Of a stretch of 64,000 nt of DNA, positions 61,264-64,000 are shown piece by piece. The stretch is from the NCBI RefSeq assembly GCF_964340395.1, contig NC_135569.1, positions 10,103,540 through 10,167,539 of the forward strand, written 5' to 3'. The stretch's first letter is position 1. Each line of letters opens with the position of its first letter. Origin of the DNA: Glandiceps talaboti. Lineage: Eukaryota; Hemichordata; Enteropneusta; Spengelidae. The translations under genes and the position numbers were made by a program. A model generated the notes under the pieces. That model did no database searches, was not told the origin of the DNA, and was given only the letters and a program-made list of their open reading frames with translations.

Positions 61264-63170
61264 ATGTATGTATGTATGTATGTATGTATGTATGACAGCT
61301 ATATACTAGTAGTACAACTATCAGGAAGTTATGATGCACTGTCTTTCTTCCCGTTGCTCTAATGCCTAGAGAATATTGTAAAAGAGCATTTTTATGTACA
61401 TGTAATAATCGTTATCTATTTTGCTGTAGTATGACTAATGGCTACCTTTAGGCATTTAATCCATTATCTCTGTTGAATCAGTACAAATAGCTGCACTGTT
61501 AAATATCTATTACATGATTTCTATCTGAGATATATTACGATAACATCCGTTTGTCTGTCTGCAATGTTCTTGTTAAGGGTGGAATGTAAATAAAATCTAC
61601 CAGGGTGAAATCTACTGGAGTTCCTCAGTCATTTCACCAGGGTTCCCTACCAGTATTTGTGTTAAGGATGGCAAATAGATAAAATCTACCTGAGTTCCCC
61701 AGTCATTTTACCAGGGTTCCCCACCAGTGTTTTAGTTAAGGGTGGTAAGCAAGTAAAATCTACCTGAGTTCCCCAGTCATTTTACCAGGGTTCCCTACCA
61801 ATGTTAGGGAACTTTGTTAGTAATGAATTTTTTTTGTTTGTTATGGTGGATATAAATTCAATTCAATTTTACTGTGGTTCCTTACTAAGATCATACACTA
61901 TATGGGAAACATGGTATGGGAGTTTTACCCCTCTCTGCTACCAGGTTCTCCAACCTAACACAAAGACAGGCCTTTCTGTCTGTCTGTCCTTCCTTCCTTC
62001 AATCAATCAATCAATCAATTAATCAATCAATCAATCAATCAATCTTTTGTTTGTTTGTTTATTCATAACTCGTTTATTTATTTTTTTGTCAACCCTATTT
62101 CAGCCCAAAAGTATCACACATACAGGAACAAAGGAAGTTACAAAAATGTCATCCTGATATCCTGAATGGTGCACTATGGGAAAATGTGATAACTATTATT
62201 CAATCACTACTGCAGACAATATTGATACATTCTTTGTAACCATAGCTACTCTACTACTCTAGCATTGTTTACCCTGACCCTTGTGAGGACTAGTTAACTG
62301 CCCCATATTAGGTGTGATGGTAACCACAGATACATGTAATCCCAATGTCTGGTTTGCAAGTGTCCTATTCTAATAGGTTGCTGTGGATCACAAAGCTTAT
62401 CAATATGCATTGGTGATATATATCACTGTTCATTTTGCCTTATCACATGCAACTTTTTTAAAATGAACATTTGACATACACCTTTCAAGGAGTTGATAAT
62501 AATTAATTTATCAAGTGAATACATTGACTCAATTTTGAATTTTGAATTATGATTATAGACAATGCCATCAAAAGCCAGTGTAGCATATATATACAAATTT
62601 AGTACATGTATGTGAACCACCCAACCAGCACTCTTGTATATACCTTACCAAAATTTGTTCTCATGATGTAGCAATTTCACAAAACAGAAATGGTTATTCA
62701 AATTTGTATCACTTATGATAAATCTGCCCTGAAATACAATACATATCATTTGTATTAACACTATAGTCTTATACAAAATCCAATATGGTTCCTACTGAAT
62801 GAAGCATTGCCTTGAAAAGCTTGACTGAAAATGTTGTGGGTGACATTTTTAAGGCAACGCTGTGTAGGAGCTTGGTGCATCACAAGAGCACATGCTTATT
62901 TATTGAAACGTCACTCACCTGTTCATCCTCTGAGATGGGTATGAGTGCTAGTGGAAGAAGCGACTCTTTACTTGTAATATATGGAAAGTCATCCAAGTCA
63001 GGTGGGACTGAGTTTAACTTCCGATAAAGTGCCAACATCTCTTCTCGGCCGTACCGATACTCTGCAAGTTTATACTGTGGAAGTCCAGGAGATGGTGGTG
63101 GGGAGGCAACACTTGTACCGCTGGACAGAGCACGCAACCATTCTGGACCAAATGTCATCGTTTCCGACAT
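34367..63170 (-). CDS. GIGYF: GIGYF: GYF-domain translational repressor, whole spliced gene (22 coding exons)
   Basis: Cytoplasmic scaffold that joins the cap-binding protein 4EHP (eIF4E2) to DDX6/Me31B and the deadenylation machinery, repressing translation of targeted or stalled mRNAs (known for GIGYF1/2). The 22 exons keep phase throughout and sum to 3768 nt, 1255 residues (human GIGYF2 about 1299). Order: FGPEWLRALSSG start; 4EHP motif YRYGREEML (38-46); VNSAAVLRL and RG-rich segment; LPEW (275-278) plus GTFDSSGAF (290-298), the DDX6-binding type; GYF domain about 503-558; Gln-rich and Arg/Glu-rich coiled coil about 571-1005; W-rich motifs; C-terminal block from about 1091 to LGFSVNAAADRFNAGEID. 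Minus strand, same orientation as VAMP downstream. Identity is certain; transcription start and poly-A site are not seen. Confidence 0.96.
34778..34940. mobile_element. Single-arm relative of the 14141-14610 foldback element
   Basis: It matches the left arm of that element: ctgattaatatccgatgtag, tggctgttacgtttactgt, tctgacacaatatcacaggt and cccaatctcatactta. No second arm is seen. It lies in GIGYF intron 21, close to the last exon. Confidence 0.75.
35735..35905. repeat. Three-copy tandem repeat, ~65-bp unit
   Basis: Copies contain tgtacatgtatatgtgg and gacagtcttttggcaaacac followed by tccctgtttttgctg. Overlapping reading frames on both strands with repeated FWQT or QKQGVFAKRLS are products of the repeat. 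Confidence 0.9.
36650..36970. repeat. Diverged ~140-bp tandem duplication with octamer motifs
   Basis: accagtctgaaaatttactt and actagtctgaaaatttacct begin two copies that share catatgatgcaaatt/tttatgcaaattgtctc and attaatatgcaa. Three exact ATGCAAAT octamers occur (36712-36719, 36853-36860, 36960-36967). Confidence 0.7.
38841..39235. mobile_element. Foldback element with ~50-bp inverted arms
   Basis: The left end, cagtgtttccaaac then gaagtactgcaacatattga, is mirrored by tcaatatgttgcagtagttt and agaagcactg on the right. About 395 bp, non-coding, inside the last GIGYF intron. Confidence 0.7.
39450..39635. repeat. Short-period degenerate tandem array
   Basis: Many variants of gctttccatgatattccc and aattattcaaagc at a period of about 30 bp. 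Confidence 0.75.
40742..40935 (-). CDS. GIGYF: GIGYF coding exon 21 (conserved C-terminal block, part 2)
   Basis: 194 nt, acceptor tgtactttcag, donor GTAAGTTG. IPTFVNFLLEVESPYEVHDY then CRNFLGDTQRASNFAKEF, nearly identical to human VPTFVSFLKEVESPYEVHDY; a HQ8-type run closes the exon. The function of this helical block is not firmly known. Phase 1 in, 0 out. Confidence 0.97.
41515..41629 (-). CDS. GIGYF: GIGYF coding exon 20 (conserved C-terminal block, part 1)
   Basis: 115 nt, acceptor gtttatacag, donor GTATGTGA. ETVHKLFQSNTMLVANEF then TQWCDKALREM; the TQWC-x-A/M-L pattern matches human FTQWCEQMLHAL. Phase 0 in, 1 out. Confidence 0.95.
42020..42107 (-). CDS. GIGYF: GIGYF coding exon 19 (linker)
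   Basis: 88 nt, acceptor cacacag, donor gtaggttt. DSHFPSLNQSQPRQAQ then PVQANSRARSKKDE, leading into the conserved C-terminal block. Little conservation; supported by phase and position. Phase 2 in, 0 out. Confidence 0.88.
42442..42608 (-). CDS. GIGYF: GIGYF coding exon 18 (W-rich motifs)
   Basis: 167 nt, acceptor ccacatttcag, donor GTAAGTAC. AAVWGSANTSAALNWGSD, TSVWGDPQAKNTPGGFWDE. Repeated W-G motifs and GGFWDE correspond to the human SSIWSNADTKNSNMGFWDDA region. Phase 0 in, 2 out. Confidence 0.95.
42778..42857. repeat. (AAC)n microsatellite
   Basis: About 25 near-perfect aac triplets in GIGYF intron 17. Although exons nearby encode poly-Gln with caa/cag, this tract is intronic and would read GTT on the coding strand. 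Confidence 0.95.
43478..43601 (-). CDS. GIGYF: GIGYF coding exon 17 (SLLEIQEEQARQ and poly-Gln)
   Basis: 124 nt, acceptor gtttgttcacag, donor gtgagttt. NNMQSPRSLLEIQEEQARQQ matches human KSLLEIQQEEARQMQ, then MIQR and 13 Gln encoded by mixed CAA/CAG. Phase 2 in, 0 out. Confidence 0.95.
44235..44335 (-). CDS. GIGYF: GIGYF coding exon 16 (Gln-rich, GWAN)
   Basis: 101 nt, acceptor ttttgtgttgcag, donor gtaagaaa. It encodes RQRQLQAQQIQQHQQQQQQN, then QRPAGWANQNS. GWAN corresponds to the human SGWGN element. Phase 0 in, 2 out. Confidence 0.92.
44802..44918 (-). CDS. GIGYF: GIGYF coding exon 15 (LPSSALWG motif)
   Basis: 117 nt, acceptor cttgttacag, donor gtagggag. LPSSALWGQGTNNGGNGSG then QLSLLQIQQLQEQEHRAREE, aligning with human LPSSSTWG and LSLAEIQKLEEERERQLREE. 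Phase 0 both sides. Confidence 0.95.
45182..45241. repeat. (CA)n microsatellite
   Basis: A pure CA run of about 60 bp in a GIGYF intron, around 100 nt past the exon 14 donor. Confidence 0.97.
45340..45421 (-). CDS. GIGYF: GIGYF coding exon 14 (coiled coil end)
   Basis: 82 nt, acceptor cacaactag, donor gtatgaaa. It reads RQQEIQRQQQQQQEALRRLQ then QQQLQQIK, close to human RQQQQQEALRRLQQ and LAQMK. Phase 2 in, 0 out. Confidence 0.93.
46224..46531 (-). CDS. GIGYF: GIGYF coding exon 13 (Arg/Glu/Gln coiled coil)
   Basis: 308 nt, donor GTATGGCT. The chosen acceptor, tcacccgaag before AGACAG, is phase 0 and keeps the frame from exon 12; it is a weaker site than most here. The protein is one uninterrupted charged helix (QEEALRKQKEEEERIRKQQ, EMRRQQEEMRRQQEREMRE). 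Long plus-strand frames over it are antisense shadows. Confidence 0.9.
47001..47033. repeat. (GATT)n microsatellite abutting the exon 12 donor
   Basis: Eight gatt units end inside the donor of GIGYF coding exon 12, which reads GTAATCAATCAATC on the minus strand. Confidence 0.95.
47035..47356 (-). CDS. GIGYF: GIGYF coding exon 12 (SIWG/VWE motifs, start of coiled coil)
   Basis: 322 nt, acceptor tttttataacag, donor GTAATCAATC. Pro/Ser/Gln-rich start, then SIWGTPAESWTGVWELDE (compare human SIWELQ and TVWEGGSVWDL) and the Arg/Glu-rich coiled coil RMARERKEEERRKQEAQRRQ. The donor runs directly into an (AATC)n repeat. Phase 2 in, 0 out. Confidence 0.94.
47751..47873 (-). CDS. GIGYF: GIGYF coding exon 11 (poly-Gln)
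   Basis: 123 nt, acceptor gttccttgtag, donor gtgggtgc. It starts RHHL and a ten-Gln run, then DAIQQLLRQQ and MTKPQQSPKDR. Mixed CAA/CAG codons. Phase 2 in, 2 out. Confidence 0.88.
48240..48320. repeat. (CA)n microsatellite
   Basis: About 78 bp of uninterrupted acac in a GIGYF intron; frames across it are artefacts. Confidence 0.97.
48505..48559. repeat. (GATT)n microsatellite near the exon 10 donor
   Basis: About 12 imperfect gatt units lie 10 nt from the donor of GIGYF coding exon 10, the same motif as at 47001. Confidence 0.95.
48571..48698 (-). CDS. GIGYF: GIGYF coding exon 10 (Gln-rich)
   Basis: 128 nt, acceptor gcaatcttacag, donor gtgagttt. NPASVKEGMLSEDQMKQR then LLQQQQLIQQQLLQQQ, similar in composition to the human QYQQFLIQQQYAQVLAQQQ region. 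An (AATC)n repeat begins 10 nt past the donor. Phase 0 in, 2 out. Confidence 0.9.
49079..49245 (-). CDS. GIGYF: GIGYF coding exon 9 (core of GYF domain)
   Basis: 167 nt, acceptor ttttacacacag, donor gtaagtgt. It contains GPFTAGEMAEWFTAGYF, the signature GPF-x4-M-x2-W-x3-GYF (515-531), then TMTLLVKRGCDQSFQPLGE and WGRVPFLPGP. GYF domains bind PPG-phi proline motifs in partners such as ZNF598 and TTP. All key aromatic residues are present. Phase 1 in, 0 out. Confidence 0.97.
49326..49562. repeat. Five-copy minisatellite, 47-bp unit
   Basis: Near-identical units contain acaagtaactgtacagtgcc, tctgaactttactaa and tactggatact. Located in the intron upstream of GIGYF coding exon 9. Confidence 0.95.
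49660..49789 (-). CDS. GIGYF: GIGYF coding exon 8 (start of GYF domain)
   Basis: 130 nt, acceptor gtctgtag, donor gtatgaatg. An acidic start leads to PPAPLAFENSQ and KWFYKDPQGQTQ, the first strand of the GYF fold (W504, Y506). Phase 0 in, 1 out. Confidence 0.96.
50088..50509 (-). CDS. GIGYF: GIGYF coding exon 7 (charged linker before GYF)
   Basis: 422 nt, acceptor gtgtcaacag, donor gtaatctg. A long Glu/Lys/Ser/Thr-rich linker ends in DDGLDQFEKAAENLMAVISE, comparable to human GLKHLEQQAEKMVAYLQDS just before the GYF domain. Most of the linker is not conserved. Phase 1 in, 0 out. Confidence 0.9.
50700..50950. repeat. Minisatellite, 73-bp unit, four copies (same family as 16080)
   Basis: Units at a ~73-bp period contain gttgccagagtagta, catgtcacaacaatagttt and aaaccaagacctcgg. 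The array ends about 48 nt from the donor end of GIGYF coding exon 6. Confidence 0.9.
50998..51082 (-). CDS. GIGYF: GIGYF coding exon 6 (acidic linker)
   Basis: 85 nt, acceptor gacgttacag, donor gtaatg. It reads KDEVELEEKSSNDKDS then DNDASEVKDKPP. Low complexity; accepted because it preserves phase between exons 5 and 7 and is open. The splice sites are adequate. Confidence 0.8.
51783..51918. repeat. Imperfect 38-bp inverted repeat
   Basis: tttatagcattcatatcaag then tgtaaaa and actgttt on the left pair with aaacagt, ttttaca and cttgatatggatgctataaa on the right; loop about 60 nt. It may be a small MITE. It lies 110 nt past the exon 5 donor. Confidence 0.8.
52028..52218 (-). CDS. GIGYF: GIGYF coding exon 5 (DDX6/Me31B-binding segment)
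   Basis: 191 nt, acceptor ttactttcag, donor gtaagat. FEFEFRDRGDRERHHSGRF is followed by DDELPEWSTDD (LPEW at 275-278) and DSIGTFDSSGAFLSSK. The LPEW and FDSSGAF pair matches the conserved region that docks GIGYF on the DEAD-box helicase DDX6/Me31B. Phase 1 in, 0 out. Confidence 0.96.
52551..52813 (-). CDS. GIGYF: GIGYF coding exon 4 (Arg/Ser/Asp-rich, DGDWRLAG)
   Basis: 263 nt, acceptor gtatcatag, donor GTGAGTTA. It contains RSFDDTGPPSPRRPVDRG, DNWRSSSE and DDDGDWRLAGHRGSDK, the last matching human EDGGWRLAGSRRD. Charged and probably disordered. Phase 2 in, 1 out. Confidence 0.94.
53060..53460. repeat. Dispersed repeat, copy B
   Basis: Partner of 12280-12640 in a GIGYF intron. The inverted ends caatgtcgcac and gtgcgacattg around gaacgttcatttagga and tcctaaatgaac are better preserved here. 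Confidence 0.7.
53690..54035. repeat. (CATAA)n satellite in a higher-order repeat
   Basis: Runs of ataacataac (53690-53758, 53976-54030, shorter ones near 53838) alternate with a recurring non-repeat unit containing cattcatggccgtcaatctt and ttgcatttatacat, seen near 53800, 53940 and 54055. Confidence 0.9.
54605..55025. repeat. ~65-bp tandem array interrupted by a MITE
   Basis: Units carry tgtttagtagtctatgtg, cctggactact and taatgtggtagtctagatac. One unit lies left of the MITE at 54657 and three right of it. Confidence 0.7.
54657..54828. mobile_element. Second copy of the CAGTGTGCCCTCT MITE
   Basis: It is collinear with the copy at 918-1079 (shared cacatagtaagagata, tcactagaaattgtgtgcgt, aaattggcttagagggcac). 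The right terminus is degraded (cacacatg). Possible flanking duplication ctaccggt/ctacctgc is imperfect. It sits in a GIGYF intron and splits a ~65-bp tandem array. A lone end of the family is at 44003-44032. Confidence 0.8.
55502..55601 (-). CDS. GIGYF: GIGYF coding exon 3 (source of an intronic minisatellite)
   Basis: 100 nt, acceptor gacactag, donor gtaagtgg. It reads GRGRGEFQRPFEEERDGPYN and ends YNRSQSWDDR, matching the human HRSQSWEER region. The acceptor and first ~40 nt recur as degenerate copies in the upstream intron. Phase 1 in, 2 out. Confidence 0.94.
55602..56400. repeat. Minisatellite derived from GIGYF coding exon 3, ~112-bp unit, seven copies
   Basis: Copies of aactaatatcagctcttcaa, ctctcccctcccatgctcta and ttgtaaaatatcattacatg recur with agctcttc at 55661, 55773, 55883, 55995, 56107, 56219 and 56327. 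The unit portion cttcaaataatctctaaatc then cccctccca aligns with exon 3 sequence cttcaaatggtctttgaaat then tccccttcca, and the farthest copy keeps cttcaaatggtctttgaaac. The exon with its acceptor forms the end unit of the array. Confidence 0.85.
56807..56839. repeat. Perfect 16-bp palindrome with 1-nt spacer
   Basis: attaacacttcctaca at 56807-56822 is followed after one T by its exact reverse complement. It would form a cruciform or a tight RNA hairpin. Confidence 0.9.
57340..57735. repeat. (GT)n then (GTAT)n/(GCAT)n microsatellites
   Basis: A GT tract at 57341-57389, then gtat repeats from 57523 with an internal GT block and a short gcat block near 57661. Overlapping Met-Tyr-Val-Cys frames are artefacts. 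Confidence 0.97.
58344..58732. repeat. (CATA)n, (CTAC)n and (CA)n microsatellite block
   Basis: Imperfect acatac, a pure ctac block near 58489-58530, gtac units, then about 70 bp of acac to 58732. Confidence 0.97.
59281..59402. repeat. (CATA)n and (CA)n microsatellite
   Basis: About 13 cata units followed, after agtctatc, by a ~60-bp CA run. Confidence 0.97.
59577..59676 (-). CDS. GIGYF: GIGYF coding exon 2 (VNSAAVLRL and RG-rich)
   Basis: 100 nt, acceptor atttttcag, donor gtaagttg. RNMAQSVNSAAVLRLMGRG matches human RNFSMSVNSAAVLRLTGRG, followed by an Arg/Gly/Ser-rich tail. Phase 0 in, 1 out. Confidence 0.95.
61016..61295. repeat. (GTCT)n, (GTAT)n and (GT)n microsatellite
   Basis: gtctgtct at 61021, imperfect GT-rich sequence, then gtat units, a 40-bp GT block and further gtat units to 61295. 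Confidence 0.97.
61570..61805. repeat. Three-copy minisatellite, ~80-bp unit
   Basis: Units contain gttaagggtgg, taaaatctacctgagttccc and cagtcattttaccagggttc then ccaccagt. The last two copies are the most alike. Confidence 0.9.
62000..62044. repeat. (AATC)n microsatellite
   Basis: Eleven aatc units with one change, the same motif as at 47001 and 48505 but in the opposite orientation. Confidence 0.95.
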
Positions 63171-63200
63171 AATGAAAATGATATTGATTCAATGATATCT
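62919..63200 (-). CDS. GIGYF: GIGYF coding exon 1 (start codon, 4EHP-binding motif)
   Basis: Coding from ATG at 63170 to 62919 (84 codons, phase 0 out, donor GTGAGTGA). MSETMTFGPEWLRALSSG matches the GIGYF1/2 N-terminus, fixing the start. YKLAEYRYGREEMLALY is the 4EHP-binding region (Y38, Y40, M45, L46) and PLALIPISEDEQ ends the conserved block. A 30-nt 5' UTR segment precedes the ATG after an acceptor tttatttcag at 63201, so an upstream non-coding exon is expected outside or near the window edge. Confidence 0.95.
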
Positions 63201-63659
63201 CTGAAATAAACAAAAACAAGTAAATTTATGTCACAACTTTGCATCAATCATATTACACAATATACAGTGGTCTCTCTGATCTCTTCTGAAATCATAAAGA
63301 ACTTCAATGTATACTTTTTGGTCTCTCTGGTCAAAGGTCAAGGAAGGAATGTACATGTATACACTTGTAGTACTAGTACCCCTCCTAAAAGTAAAGCTTC
63401 TCGGAAACTAACATTACTGCCTCTGAAGTTTGGTAACAATTATATAAATTTCTTATATTAATTTCTTTGCAATCCTTTCCTCTGATAATAACTACAAATC
63501 AACCCTCCCACCCTCATCCCCACTTCCCACCTCATCATTCTTCCTCCCTACAACATCCTTCAAATACTAGCCAACAACTAATTCCTCCTGTCAGACATCA
63601 AAAGCTGAAATGTTTCTAGTCAGCAATAGGTTTGATTATGTATTTGTCAGCTGTCACTA

Positions 63660-63965
63660 TTGTTAGTCAGAGAAAAAATGTTGGCCCGTTTTAGATGTTC
63701 TTCACACTGAAACAGGAAGACGACACGACATTGACAAAGCCGATCGAATGTGTTTTTTGCAACTCAAATGAACTTGCAGATGAGTATCACTTCATATTGA
63801 AATGTAAGTTTTTTGCCAATGCTAGGTCCAAGTATATTCCACAGTATTTTCATTCACTGCCTACTTATGAAGAATTTACTGAGCTGTTATCATCTGACCA
63901 AATAGTTAACTTACAAAGACTTGCAGCCTTTCTACAGCATGTTCTATCAATCAGTAAGAGCTGAA
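63660..63965 (+). pseudogene. Decayed LINE reverse-transcriptase C-terminal fragment
   Basis: Three frames in succession carry LARFRCSSH, ETGRRHDIDKADRMC and CVFCNSNELADEYHFILKC, with a downstream LLSSDQIVNLQRLAAFL. This is the zinc-knuckle tail usual at the C-terminus of Jockey/CR1-like LINE reverse transcriptases of marine invertebrates. Two frameshifts make it non-functional. It lies outside GIGYF coding sequence and ends in a stop at 63962-63964. Confidence 0.65.
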
Positions 63966-64000
63966 GCAAACGAATTGTAACTGTTAAACTTGTGTTTTTG

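Larger units (their letters stand above)
59677..62918 (-). other. GIGYF intron 1
   Basis: A 3.2-kb intron between the first two coding exons. It contains a GT/GTAT microsatellite (61016-61295), an ~80-bp tandem repeat (61570-61800) and an (AATC)n run (62000-62044). No coding segment recognised. Confidence 0.6.

Overview
The window is eukaryotic nuclear DNA, AT-rich and intron-dominated, from an invertebrate animal. Microsatellites of (CA)n, (CATA)n and (AATC)n, poly-G/C tracts, palindromic acatgta words and many short foldback transposons suggest a marine invertebrate (hemichordate, amphioxus, brachiopod or mollusc type). The sequence does not settle the clade. No bacterial or viral genes and no RNA genes were recognised.

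Two spliced protein-coding genes lie head-to-tail on the minus strand. (1) Positions 29613 down to 3945 encode a synaptobrevin/VAMP (R-SNARE). It has six exons and a 372-nt reading frame giving 123 residues: a Pro/Gln-rich N-terminus, a full SNARE motif with the zero-layer Arg, and a C-terminal membrane anchor. Its start codon is split by the first intron (AT at the end of exon 1, G at the start of exon 2), and a 3' UTR of perhaps 2.5 kb may run to about 1430. (2) Positions 63170 down to 34367 encode a GIGYF protein (GRB10-interacting GYF protein, partner of the cap-binding repressor 4EHP). It has 22 coding exons; all junctions keep phase and sum to 3768 nt (1255 residues plus stop). It carries the N-terminal 4EHP-binding motif, a DDX6/Me31B-binding-like PEW...GTFDSSGAF segment, the GYF domain, a long Gln/Arg/Glu-rich coiled coil and the conserved C-terminal block. 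A 5' UTR exon probably starts at 63200; the promoter lies beyond the window.

Layout: 1-1430 downstream flank with a hAT-like MITE; 1430-29760 the VAMP locus, mostly a 14-kb first intron full of foldback elements and tandem repeats; 29760-33700 intergenic, with a decayed LINE endonuclease fragment, a CTACA repeat and poly-C runs; 33700-63200 the GIGYF locus; 63660-63965 a decayed LINE reverse-transcriptase tail upstream of GIGYF coding exon 1. The two genes have unrelated roles (vesicle fusion, translational repression) and there is no sign of an operon.

The most unusual structure is a minisatellite at about 55602-56400. It is built from seven decayed copies of the 3' splice site and first ~40 nt of GIGYF coding exon 3. 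Also notable are a donor site running straight into an (AATC)n repeat, one 73-78-bp minisatellite shared by introns of both genes, and several MITE families, two of which have clear target-site duplications. No new enzymatic or defence system was found.
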